From the NCBI RefSeq assembly GCF_038396755.1, contig NZ_CP149822.1:1426001-1490000 (forward strand): a stretch of 64,000 bases of DNA. The letters are read 5' to 3'. The notes under the pieces are model-generated. The model did no database searches and was not told the DNA's origin. It saw only the letters and a program-made list of their open reading frames with translations. Made by a program: the position numbers and the translations under genes. Within the stretch, counting starts at the first letter, position 1. The number at the start of each line of letters is the position of its first letter. The DNA comes from Chitinophaga pollutisoli (lineage in GTDB: Bacteria > Bacteroidota > Bacteroidia > Chitinophagales > Chitinophagaceae). Shown here piece by piece: positions 18,980-27,085 of the stretch.

Positions 18980-19493
18980 AGCAGCGTTCTTTAAAATGAG
19001 GATCTCTATTCCTTAAAATTTATTTGATGATTTCCCTATAACATTTAATACTTACTGACAATGAGCAAAAAAACAATTATCAAAATCTTCCTAATTGGAG
19101 TTAGGGAAATACAACGAGGGAACAGAATGAAATTTGCGCTACGAAAATGGAGACAATTGGCATACAGCAAAATGTCTATAAAAACCCGATTCGAGTGTTA
19201 TTATTTAGTTAAGTAATACTTATCCGAATTGAATTACATCCCTATCCTGCTTCAATAAGAATGCGACATGTGAACAACGGAGTTTCAACTTAATCTAGAA
19301 ATTTTCTCACATTTTTTCGGCACTGCGTTTCTTTGGCAGGGGGGATATCTAAATTAGCAAAAGGAAAGTAACATGAATACGCATTAAAAGACTTATATCT
19401 TTAATACTATCTACCCATCTAAATGGATAACATACTTACATGTACACCATTAATGCTTCACTCGTGATATAATACGTGCTAAATTTATAAACT
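18980..19493 (+). other. 514-bp AT-rich intergenic region between divergent SusC and MauE-like genes
   Basis: No coding frame of note on either strand. It must contain the promoters of the leftward SusCD genes and of the rightward MauE/DUF6520 genes. I could not identify a confident TTTG/TAnnTTTG pair because the region is AT-rich throughout. Confidence 0.6.
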
Positions 19494-19982
19494 ATGACAA
19501 ATAAGACTTTGCCAATTCAACGAAGAGTTGAAAAAGCAATCAAATGGAGAAATATAGCTATTGAAGCAATTATCGCCATTCTAATTGTAGTACTCTTACA
19601 TACTGGCATCAGCAAATTAATTGACTGGAGAAGTTTTGAAATACAAATGTTTCAATCCCCAATTTTCCATGAATACTATAGAATTGTAACATTCGGCGGG
19701 CCAATCCTGGAAATTATTATAGCACTAATGTTAGTTATTAAAAGAACTCGATTTGTTGCGTTCATCGCAAGCTTTCTATTAATGGGTTTTTTCACTTGGT
19801 ATGTGTACTTTCTAATGACAACAATACCAAATTTACCATGCAGCTGTGGAGGTGTAGTTGGCTGGCTAAATTGGACACAACATTTGATTCTGAACATATT
19901 CCTAACCATAATATCACTTATAGGAGCTTTAATGTGGCGAAACAATAGAAAAGAAGAAAGCAAAACAAAGAACAAAAAATAG
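19494..19982 (+). CDS. MauE/DoxX-like redox-associated membrane protein
   Basis: 162 residues with four hydrophobic segments at about residues 22-40, 65-83, 86-108 and 127-147 and a basic C-terminal tail (RNNRKEESKTKNKK). The CSCGGVVGWLNWTQHLILN segment, a CxC pair followed by a WTQH motif at the start of the last helix, is characteristic of the MauE/DoxX-like group. MauE-type proteins support disulfide formation or redox maturation of exported proteins. It is followed 86 bp later by a small secreted six-cysteine protein and is near two thioredoxin-fold proteins, so a role in oxidising that small protein is plausible (inference). Strongly AT-rich. Confidence 0.75.
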   Translation: MTNKTLPIQRRVEKAIKWRNIAIEAIIAILIVVLLHTGISKLIDWRSFEIQMFQSPIFHEYYRIVTFGGPILEIIIALMLVIKRTRFVAFIASFLLMGFFTWYVYFLMTTIPNLPCSCGGVVGWLNWTQHLILNIFLTIISLIGALMWRNNRKEESKTKNKK

Positions 19983-20068
19983 TTATTGCGCAATAATCCA
20001 AGTTCCTGTACTTGGAAATAAAAACAGGTAACAAAAACCATTTTAGTTAACAATTTAAAAAGACAAAA

Positions 20069-20494
20069 ATGAAAAATTTCAAGTTGAGCTTTGCTCTTGT
20101 AATCGCAATTTTAGCTGTAGGTGTAACTGTTGCAACCAATGCAAATGCGTTTGGAAAACGTGCAATCACCGCTTGTTTCGAACAAGTAGTACTGAAAAAC
20201 CTTGTTAATGCCACTACTTTGGATCCGCTTGCCTATCAAGCAGCCAATCCAACTTTGACCTGCGCTCAAGTTAAAACTCATATCTTGACGACCACAGGTA
20301 ATGTTTGGCTTTCAGCAAACCCTGCATCAGTTCGCTTTGATTGCACCCCCAATCAAGCAAAATTCTGCTGCGTTCAATTCGAAGTACAGTCAACCTATCC
20401 TGGAAACAGCATTCCTTCGTTGACTATCGGTTCCCAAACCGGTTACTTCTATATTCCCAGCGCAAGCAACATTCTTTGCAAACCCTCCATCTAA
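20069..20494 (+). CDS. Small secreted cysteine-containing protein, DUF6520-like
   Basis: 141 residues: MKNFK, a hydrophobic signal segment (about 7-24) ending ANAFG, then a ~110-residue exported part. The mature part has six cysteines (in TACF, LTCAQ, FDCTP, FCCV and ILCKP), an even number suited to disulfides, and a conserved-looking TYPGNSIPSLTIGSQTGYFY end. It resembles the DUF6520 group of short Bacteroidota exported proteins, whose function is not known. Context is telling: an upstream MauE-like membrane redox protein on the same strand and two TlpA-like proteins facing it. A decayed paralogue lies at 23639-24065. Confidence 0.7.
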   Translation: MKNFKLSFALVIAILAVGVTVATNANAFGKRAITACFEQVVLKNLVNATTLDPLAYQAANPTLTCAQVKTHILTTTGNVWLSANPASVRFDCTPNQAKFCCVQFEVQSTYPGNSIPSLTIGSQTGYFYIPSASNILCKPSI

Positions 20495-20604
20495 TATGTA
20501 GGTTACTATGAAAAGGAAAAGAAAAGAAGTAATGACAACAACTCATTCTTCTTTTCTTTTCCATTTATTATATCAGAAACCTAAACTCCACCATTTTGCT
20601 GCTA

Positions 20605-21984
20605 CTATCTCCGCCTCTTATCAATCAACAGTAACGTTTTAAACATTCTCTTCTCTTTATTAATTTGTAATCCATATAACGCCAAACCTTTCCCTAACGA
20701 ATCTAAATCATTCTTATCACGCCAAGGAATAAACATAGTAAAATTACCCAATATAGTCACTTCATTAATAATGTCCATTTTATGTTGCATTCCTTTATTA
20801 ATCCCGTCATATAAACTTGTATTAATAAATCCGATCGGATAATTGGATAGAAAAATACCATTGGATGTAAGTTCGCTAACACTGGTATCAGATGTTGATG
20901 TCTCTACTCTCGCTGCCATCAACAAACCCGAATCTCCAATTGAAACAACATAGCACTCGTCCTCCTTGATAATTTCACTAACTTCGACCTGGAATGCCGT
21001 GGATATATCCTGTTTAAGGCAAGAGTTAAATAAATCTATTGAATATTGCAATGGATCACATTCAAATTGGTAAAGAAATGCATTTTTATGTATCCATTTA
21101 GACCTTTCTATTATCTCATCAGGTGGATGAATATCCATTCTTACACCTTTCCCAACTTCAATGTGATTTACACTATATTCAGGATAGGCCATTAATAGTA
21201 AATCGCTTAAATAATAACCAATGTAATTTCTCATTACTTTATTCTTCGATTTCTTTAAACTTTCTATCCTATTGGAATTGTCATATTCATTGAAGCCCCT
21301 TTTTGCATATTCTTCTGGTGTCATTCTACGCAATATGGAAAAGTACTTTTTCCCAGCAAAATACTTCTCCGTTACATTCTCATTTCTCAAGGCATCTTTT
21401 ACTCTTTCATCATCAGTATAAACCCCTCTATGCTCTAAAAATCTACTAACTGAATCCAAAATGCTCAAATTCCCTTTTAATACCTCCCTCAATACCTGCT
21501 CCTTCAAGCTTCCGGCCTTAGAAGTACCAATGACTTTACCTGTACGATCTATCCATGCATAGAATGGTACAAATCTATGAGGAAAAATACCATGCAGCAG
21601 GGTATCTCCAATTACGAATGGCATTCGTGCTTCTTGTATAACCTTGTGCTTTCGGCGAAGCTGATAAAATACTTCTGCATTATCTTTTGTAACAGGTAAA
21701 ATCACCAAACTATCCTTAAAAAGTTCGTTTAGTCTATCAACCTCGGTAAAATTTGCAATGCAACTTGCACACCCCCTACTCCAGAAGTCAAGTACAACCA
21801 CTTTTCCTCTATAATTGGATAACAACTCTCTTTCCTCTGTTTGATTAACAAAACTACTTATCACTATAGCAGGAGACAATTGCGTCCCGGGGATAGGTAC
21901 TTGAGCTTTTGCTGTTATCTCAAAAATTAATAGGAATAAAATAATGATACCTATCGCCCTTTTCCGATTCACCCTTGTCAACAT
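20605..21984 (-). CDS. TlpA-like thioredoxin-fold protein with long C-terminal extension
   Basis: 459 residues. A signal segment (IGIIILFLLIFEITAKAQ) is followed by a thioredoxin/AhpC-TSA-like domain at about residues 35-165, with an active-site pair in FWSRGCASCIANF (CxxC) and a YAWIDRTGKVIG strand. The remaining ~290 residues are a helical/beta extension I do not recognise. Probably periplasmic, reducing or isomerising disulfides of exported proteins or transporter partners. The gene lies 18 bp after the DUF4369/TlpA gene and is co-transcribed with it. It is much longer than usual TlpA proteins and AT-rich like the rest of the island. Confidence 0.78.
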   Translation of the reverse strand: MLTRVNRKRAIGIIILFLLIFEITAKAQVPIPGTQLSPAIVISSFVNQTEERELLSNYRGKVVVLDFWSRGCASCIANFTEVDRLNELFKDSLVILPVTKDNAEVFYQLRRKHKVIQEARMPFVIGDTLLHGIFPHRFVPFYAWIDRTGKVIGTSKAGSLKEQVLREVLKGNLSILDSVSRFLEHRGVYTDDERVKDALRNENVTEKYFAGKKYFSILRRMTPEEYAKRGFNEYDNSNRIESLKKSKNKVMRNYIGYYLSDLLLMAYPEYSVNHIEVGKGVRMDIHPPDEIIERSKWIHKNAFLYQFECDPLQYSIDLFNSCLKQDISTAFQVEVSEIIKEDECYVVSIGDSGLLMAARVETSTSDTSVSELTSNGIFLSNYPIGFINTSLYDGINKGMQHKMDIINEVTILGNFTMFIPWRDKNDLDSLGKGLALYGLQINKEKRMFKTLLLIDKRRR

Positions 21985-22002
21985 AAGAATAAATTTAATA
22001 AC

Positions 22003-23103
22003 TTACTTTACTGTATATAAAGTTTCCAATATTGAGTTCAAATCTTTAGAAAGCTCCTTGTGTCCAAGCTTATCATTATTTACTACTAGTGCTTCCTTTC
22101 CTACTACATCAATTGAAACAATCCTACCTTTATTATCTATTAATACATATCCAGGAATGGCAATCACATTAAACAATTTCTTCGTTACGGATTCTAAATT
22201 ATCAATACAATGGATCCAAGGAGTTTGATCCTCCCTTATTGCCTTCTGCCAGTCAGATACTTTATTGTCTATCGAAATGCCAATAATATTGAAACCAGTC
22301 GATTTGTAAGAATTAAACACTGCTTTCAAATTAGGTATCGCGTCTCTGCAGGGTCCGCACCAACTTGCCCAAAAATCAATTAAAGTATAGGTTGATTTAG
22401 CGGCAACATCAAGTATTTTCACTTCCTTTCCGTCCACAGAAGTGAGTGAAAAATTGGGGATTGGATATCCTTTTTTTATTTGGTCCGAAAACTTTCTGAA
22501 ATTCTCAGTACTCTTAATATCATCGAAGAGTTCTTTGCCTGCAAAACTATTCTTGGCCCTGTCCGATAATTGGTCGTAAAACTCCCTCTTCTGATTTCCA
22601 TCACAAACTTTCCTGATTAAATCCCCTACAAAAATAGAATTAGGATTATTCTTGATAAACTCAAACCATAATTCGAATTTCATTTTCTCAACAGTAGTTG
22701 TATCGCTGACGGCCTTCATTCTGAGATATTCATCTTGTGGCTCAGATCCGATCAACGTAATTTCTGGCCATCTTGAAAGTGACGCATTCAACGTTAGAGG
22801 CTTATTCACCAACCAGATAGCCTTACTAGCTGATGTTGTTATTGTTGAATCCAACTGTAAGAAGTAGTAATTTGCATCTCCTTCTATAAACCCTTCCATT
22901 TTGAAATTGCCTGCTTTAGCAATAGCAGTTGTAATGATATTCATCTCTCTGTCAATCAGATTTACAATCGCGCCGTCGGGTAATCCGTCAATTTTACAGC
23001 TTAACTGAAATTTAGCATCCTTTTGCGCGTAAATGCTTATATACGCAATCAATCCAAATACAATAGCGATCCCCCGTATTAAATACCATTTTTTATTTTG
23101 CAT
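22003..23103 (-). CDS. TlpA-family thiol-disulfide oxidoreductase with DUF4369-like N-terminus
   Basis: 366 residues. Signal/anchor segment near residues 8-26, an N-terminal beta domain of DUF4369 type (SCKIDGLPDGAIVNLIDRE, GNFKMEGFIEG; residues 30-130), a helical linker, then a TlpA thioredoxin domain with FWASWCGPCRDAIPNL near residue 250. Members are periplasmic thiol-disulfide reductases common in Bacteroidota and often linked to SusCD loci. It is the first gene of the two-gene redoxin operon. Its presence with a second redoxin and a MauE-like protein around a cysteine-containing secreted protein suggests a dedicated redox pathway (inference). Confidence 0.9.
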   Translation of the reverse strand: MQNKKWYLIRGIAIVFGLIAYISIYAQKDAKFQLSCKIDGLPDGAIVNLIDREMNIITTAIAKAGNFKMEGFIEGDANYYFLQLDSTITTSASKAIWLVNKPLTLNASLSRWPEITLIGSEPQDEYLRMKAVSDTTTVEKMKFELWFEFIKNNPNSIFVGDLIRKVCDGNQKREFYDQLSDRAKNSFAGKELFDDIKSTENFRKFSDQIKKGYPIPNFSLTSVDGKEVKILDVAAKSTYTLIDFWASWCGPCRDAIPNLKAVFNSYKSTGFNIIGISIDNKVSDWQKAIREDQTPWIHCIDNLESVTKKLFNVIAIPGYVLIDNKGRIVSIDVVGKEALVVNNDKLGHKELSKDLNSILETLYTVK

Positions 23104-23638
23104 AGTGTTAAGGTTTATCTGGTATTATGATGACAAAAGATTCATTAGGGGTGAATTAGTGCACTTCCTATTGCAAATGGCCATTTCAACATATGTTATT
23201 ATAGTAATATATAACCCGCATAAATTGGGCTAATGCAATGTAACGTAATATGAAAAGCCGTATTCATTTAGAAAGTTTTACCCTTGTAATATCGTAGCAT
23301 CAGGTAACTGTAGCTTTGAATTAGCGAGGGTCTATTATTCCTTTTCTCAAATCACAACTTCAATAATTACAGCGTTGCCTAACTGTTCAAACCGCCTCAT
23401 GATAACTGGTAATTTTTAGCTAGCATGTAAATCCAATATCTGTATAAAATGACTGCATAAGAACAAGCATTTTATTTCTTCAACAGGATATTATCAACAT
23501 TACCTAACTATTTCTTTGGATGGACAAATTGATATACATCAATACCCCACATATATTTCATTCCTAATTGCTCACTAGCCAAATTCCAATCTTTAAATAA
23601 AATGATAAAGCATTTGATAGCAATGTAAAAGCCCGAAA
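23104..23638 (+). other. 535-bp AT-rich intergenic region
   Basis: I see no gene or RNA here. It separates the leftward redoxin operon from the decayed small-protein copy and should hold the redoxin operon promoter. Confidence 0.6.
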
Positions 23639-24065
23639 ATGAAAAATTTAAAGTTGAACCCTGCGCTTGTAATAGCAATTTCCGCCACAGGTGGAACCAT
23701 TGCAGTCAAATGCCTAATCTGTTGGCAAACGTGTATTGACTGGCGGTTTCGAACAAATAACTCTGAAAAATTTGCTTAATGCTAGTATTCTTGACCCGTT
23801 TGCCTATCAAATAGCGAACTCGACAACATACTTGCGCTCAAGTCAAAACTCATATATTGAATACCACAGCGAACGTTTGGCTTGCAGCTAACCCAGCTCT
23901 TATGAATGCTACTTGTGTAATCAACAACTCAAAATTCTGTGGCGTATGGTTCGAAGTTACCCACACCTATCCCGGAAACAGCATACCATTTTTGACAACG
24001 GAACTCAAGTTGGATATTTTTTTGTACCTAGCGCGATCCAAACTGAGTATAAATCTTCACTTTAA
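23639..24065 (+). pseudogene. Decayed second copy of the DUF6520-like secreted protein
   Basis: The nucleotide sequence tracks the intact gene at 20069-20494 from its ATG (ATGAAAAATTTAAAGTTGA against ATGAAAAATTTCAAGTTGA) to the end, including the segments encoding EQ-LKNLLNA, DPFAYQ, NTTANVWLAANPA, NSKFCGVWFEV, HTYPGNSIP and GYFFVPSA. Several indels put these segments in different frames, and the only long open piece (23857-24081) starts internally. At least two of the cysteine codons of the intact copy remain. It is read as a tandem paralogue that has decayed; no functional product is expected. Confidence 0.82.
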
Positions 24066-24229
24066 TGTAAAATCAAAATAACAAATTCAGAAAGCTGAAT
24101 CTAAAGTTTAGCTTTCTGAATTAAACTTAATATCATTTCCAAATTGCAAAATTATTATCGATCTAATATAGTTTCTGTATTTTCATCAATTAAATACAAA
24201 ATTTCAATTCAAATCCGCTCCCACCTCCA

Positions 24230-24262
24230 TAAAAAAATAACCCGGCGCTCTCGCGACCGGGC
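24230..24262 (-). terminator. Intrinsic terminator of the Crp-family gene
   Basis: CCCGG at 24241-24245 pairs with CCGGG at 24257-24261, with further pairing inside, and on the - strand it is followed by a run of seven T (24231-24237 as A). It lies just after the regulator's stop at 24272 and is near the right edge of the AT-rich island. Confidence 0.75.
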
Positions 24263-24271
24263 CTGTCTAAA

Positions 24272-24946
24272 CTAAACCGGGATATCTTGAAAAGGGGAGT
24301 TACGCCCCCTGAATACTGCGTGCCTGATCCTGCTCAGGGTGCCTTTGTTGATACCGAGGTACGAGGCCAGCACCGCATCCGGTACGCGCCCGAGGAAACC
24401 GGGGTACTCTTTGTACAACAGGCGGTACCGCTCCTTGGCGCTGAGGGCTACCCATTTGGCGCGCCGGTAAGCCTGGCGGTAATAGCATTCCGTGAGCAGG
24501 CGCCCGAACCGGTTGAACGCCGGGTATTGGTCGTAGAGCTCCTCGAGATCGTCCCAATGCAGGGTGATGCCGTCGGTGTCCTCCAGGGCGATCAGCCGCT
24601 CGTAGCTCGGCTGTCGCGAATAAAAGCTGTCCACGGCGTGTATGATGTCGTTTTCGCCCATCATCCAGGTGGTATGCTCTTCGCCGTCGCGGCGGTAAGC
24701 GAGGCGGACGAGCCCCCGGTACGGAAAGATCACATGATCACATACTTCCCCATACTCCAGGATAATAGCCCTCCGCCGGAAACGGACCACCTCGCTGCGT
24801 GCGCGGATCTCCGCCGCCAGTTCTTCATCCATTTGGGGATACAGGCTGCGGAAAAGCTGGAACATCGCACCAAAAATGGGTTCCCGCTGTTCTGCCGGTA
24901 CGGCCGTGGCATAGCCGATTTCTTCCAGGTGTCGCCATGATTTCAT
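24272..24946 (-). CDS. Crp/Fnr-family transcriptional regulator (cyclic-nucleotide-binding fold)
   Basis: The ATG at 24946 (MKSWRHLEEIG) gives 224 residues. A cyclic-nucleotide-binding-like beta barrel spans about residues 45-150 (VVRFRRRAIILEYGEVCDHVIFPYRGLVRLAYRRDGEEHTTWMM), and the C-terminus has a helix-turn-helix-like DAVLASYLGINKGTLSRIRH, the usual Bacteroidota form of Crp proteins. The N-terminal ~40 residues are an extra segment. The canonical cAMP phosphate-binding RxS is not evident, so the ligand is uncertain. It is GC-rich and lies just outside the AT-rich island; it could regulate nearby genes but nothing in the sequence proves this. Confidence 0.85.
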   Translation of the reverse strand: MKSWRHLEEIGYATAVPAEQREPIFGAMFQLFRSLYPQMDEELAAEIRARSEVVRFRRRAIILEYGEVCDHVIFPYRGLVRLAYRRDGEEHTTWMMGENDIIHAVDSFYSRQPSYERLIALEDTDGITLHWDDLEELYDQYPAFNRFGRLLTECYYRQAYRRAKWVALSAKERYRLLYKEYPGFLGRVPDAVLASYLGINKGTLSRIRHAVFRGRNSPFQDIPV

Positions 24947-25115
24947 AAGGGTCAAATTGTTGAGGGTTATAGACGCTGCCGGCGACGGTTCTTCAAAATA
25001 GGTCAGCGAAACTACCGCATTTTTCTATTCGCCCCAAAGTATTTCTACTGAAATTTCCATCCCACAAACATGCTTGCCGGAACAGGACAAAACACACAAA
25101 CTTGCTTGTGTAAAA

Positions 25116-25448
25116 TCACAATAATCGCTCATATACCCCTGCCCCCTGCGCCGCCCGCATCACCGCGGCTATACCGGCCTCGCAGGCCGCCGCACTTTCG
25201 TAATGCTCACTAACGCAAATCGCCTTCCCGTTCCTGGCCGTCAGCAGGAAGTAATGCGCCCCTTCCGGCGAAATACGGCGCTTATAACGCGCTTCATCCT
25301 GCGCACTGTATAACGCGGCCTCCGCCCCGTTCAGGCAGCCGCCACGGGCCGCGTATGGCTCGCTCACAAGCAGGATCTCCCCCTGGTCCCCATACAGCCT
25401 GAAGGCGTACGCGCCGGAAAGGTCTTCCGAAATGACAAATGTTCCCAT
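25116..25448 (-). CDS. YegP/DUF1508-family protein
   Basis: 110 residues made of two related halves. Each has the DUF1508 pattern of a strand (AYAFRLYGDQGEILLVSEPYAA; HYFLLTARNGKAICVSEHYES) followed by a helix (GCLNGAEAAL; ACEAGIAAVMRAA). Tandem-repeat YegP-type proteins are small and cytoplasmic, of unknown function. The second motif of the first half is degenerate (SAQDEARYKRRISPEG). It is monocistronic; the 11-bp-phased TAC array lies about 100 bp upstream of its start. Confidence 0.82.
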   Translation of the reverse strand: MGTFVISEDLSGAYAFRLYGDQGEILLVSEPYAARGGCLNGAEAALYSAQDEARYKRRISPEGAHYFLLTARNGKAICVSEHYESAAACEAGIAAVMRAAQGAGVYERLL

Positions 25449-25547
25449 ACTATTATAGTTTGTTTACTTAGGATGTAATCCATAGGAAACAGGCAGCAAA
25501 TACGGTGCATACAAGCCCTAACCTATTCTCAAAAAAAGCCGCGGATA

Positions 25548-25594
25548 TACAGTTCATATACTGTTACTATACGGTAAGCCTTGTTTTACCCTAC
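25548..25594. repeat. 11-bp-phased TAC repeat array (copy 1)
   Basis: TAC triplets start at 25548, 25559, 25570 and 25592, that is at 11-bp intervals with the 25581 position degenerate. The first three units read TACAGTTCATA, TACTGTTACTA and TACGGTAAGCC, sharing a TACnGT core. A second such array is at 54383-54437. The spacing of about one helical turn suggests a protein-binding array or a small repeat family. Confidence 0.5.
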
Positions 25595-25595
25595 T

Positions 25596-25853
25596 TTAAC
25601 CCCTGCGAAGATGCGCCCGCACTTCCGCTTCGTCCAATCCGAAAAAAGCACAAAACTCCCGTAGCGTGATGAAATGATCGGGCGATTTCCCCAGGTGCCG
25701 GCGGATCTTCCGCAAATAACGCCGCGCGGTTTCCAGGCTTTTCCCCATAACGATAGCGGCGTCTTTGGCGCAAAAAACAATCGGTTCTGATGGCAAATAC
25801 GACATAAGAATTTGGGATTTGCTGATGAAAAAATACGTCTGCACAAACGACAT
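25596..25853 (-). CDS. Small helix-turn-helix-like protein
   Basis: Starts at ATG 25853 (MSFVQTYFF, 85 residues) or, perhaps better, at ATG 25805 (MSYLPSEPIVF, 69 residues), where the conserved-looking part begins. The core FCAKDAAIVMGKSLETARRYLRKIRRHLGK looks like a basic helix-turn-helix of the excisionase/MerR-like kind, followed by a second helical motif (ITLREFCAFFGLDEAEVRAHL). Short proteins of this form are common in Chitinophagaceae, with no known target. It may bind DNA, possibly the phased repeats immediately downstream (speculative). Confidence 0.65.
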   Translation of the reverse strand: MSFVQTYFFISKSQILMSYLPSEPIVFCAKDAAIVMGKSLETARRYLRKIRRHLGKSPDHFITLREFCAFFGLDEAEVRAHLRRG

Positions 25854-26026
25854 AACACTACATCTCACTACAATACAAGGCAAAACGGCGTTTTGGTTTT
25901 TCGCCCTTGGAGATGCCGGGTACTTTCGAATCGTAATTACACGAAACGGGCTGCTGATCAGGGCCCCGCCCAATGAACCCGGCGAAGAAAGCGGTTCGGA
26001 ATTATCAAAAACAAAAACTTATCAAC

Positions 26027-26785
26027 ATGGCAAAACAAAAAGGCTACATGCCCATTCAAGGAACAGTCGGTAATCTCACGTTTTACAAAACAGATGGTGA
26101 GTATGCCGTCCGTCAAAAATCCAGTCTCGATGGCAAACGCATCGCCAACGATCCGAAATTCCAGCGTACCCGGGAAAACGGGCAGGAGTTCCGCAAAGCG
26201 GGCAAAGCGGCGAAAATCCTCCGCTCCGCCATCAATCCCCTGCTGCAGCGCGCCGGCGACAAAAGAGTAACCGCCCGCATCGTGCAGAAAATGCATAACG
26301 CGCTGAAAGCGGACCCCGACAACGCCCGTGGAGAACGCACTGTAGAAAATGGCAATCTCCTCGTATTGCAAGGATTCGAATGCAATGCGGCGAGCTTGTT
26401 GGATAGTATCTTCCATACGCCTTTCACGGCTGCCATCGACCGGACGACGGGTAACGCCTCGGTCCAGATCCCCGCAATGCGCCCCGGCAGCAGGATCTCC
26501 CGCCCCAAGGGCTGCACCCACTACTCGCTCCAGTTGCTGGCCGCAGCGGTGGATTTCGAAGCGGAGGTATTTGACCAGGCCATCACGGCTACCGCCGAAT
26601 TGCCGCTGACCGACGAAGAACAGGCTGCCCTTACGCTCACGGTGCAGCTGCCTCCGGAAAGTACAAGGCATATTTTCCTGGTCATGAGCATTGAGTTCTA
26701 TCAACAGCTCAACAATCGCTTCTACCACCTCAGCAATGGCTCCCACGCGGCCATGCAGGTGGTGGCAGTAGCGCCGAAAGCGTAA
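26027..26785 (+). CDS. Conserved Bacteroidota hypothetical protein (GNLTFYKT family)
   Basis: The ATG at 26027 (MAKQKGYMPIQGTVGNLTFYKTDGEYAV) gives 252 residues and follows an AAAAACAAAAACTT leader; the upstream ATG at 25973 would add an unconserved basic stretch. The opening GTVGNLTFYKT, a basic IANDPKFQRTRENGQEF segment and AGKAAKILRSAI recur, as I recall, in a family of Bacteroidota proteins without assigned function. The C-terminal half is beta-rich (FEAEVFDQAITATAELPLTDEE; TRHIFLVMSIEFYQQL). No signal peptide, no membrane segment. Monocistronic, with a strong terminator 22 bp after the stop. Confidence 0.75.
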   Translation: MAKQKGYMPIQGTVGNLTFYKTDGEYAVRQKSSLDGKRIANDPKFQRTRENGQEFRKAGKAAKILRSAINPLLQRAGDKRVTARIVQKMHNALKADPDNARGERTVENGNLLVLQGFECNAASLLDSIFHTPFTAAIDRTTGNASVQIPAMRPGSRISRPKGCTHYSLQLLAAAVDFEAEVFDQAITATAELPLTDEEQAALTLTVQLPPESTRHIFLVMSIEFYQQLNNRFYHLSNGSHAAMQVVAVAPKA

Positions 26786-26806
26786 TCGGTTATTCACGCG
26801 TTCCCG

Positions 26807-26836
26807 AAGGTCCCCGTTTCCCCGGGGACCTTCTTC
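26807..26836 (+). terminator. Intrinsic terminator of the GNLTFYKT-family gene
   Basis: AAGGTCCCCG (26807-26816) pairs with CGGGGACCTT (26823-26832), followed by CTTCGTTTG. The rest of the 300-bp gap to the next gene shows only the opposing terminator at 27038-27063 and no gene. Confidence 0.7.
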
Positions 26837-27037
26837 GTTTGTCCAAGCGGCAGGATAAGGCATCATGTTTTTCATATCGGATAATTGTATGCGCCAGCTG
26901 CGCGGTGTTCAGGATGAATAATGCCCGCGCGGATGCAATTGTTCTTTTGGAAAGTATTCGATGACATATGTCATCAACCCGCCGCGTTTGACATCTCTCC
27001 CGCTCATTGGATAATTAAGACCACGATTCCCTCCAAC

Positions 27038-27063
27038 AAAAAAGGCAGTGCGCCTGCACTGCC
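27038..27063 (-). terminator. Intrinsic terminator of the TIM-barrel gene
   Basis: GGCAGTGC (27044-27051) pairs with GCACTGCC (27056-27063); on the - strand the stem is followed by six T. It lies 22 bp after the stop of the gene at 27086-27922. Confidence 0.82.
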
Positions 27064-27085
27064 TCCCGCTTCAAATCGAAATCAC

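Noticed and set aside
14000-24250. Prophage or integrative element
   Set aside because: Composition is foreign, but there are no integrase, transposase, phage, relaxase or tRNA/att signals inside or at the edges.
25501-25600. CRISPR array
   Set aside because: The repeats are 11-bp phased units without spacers, far too short for CRISPR, and no cas gene is present.
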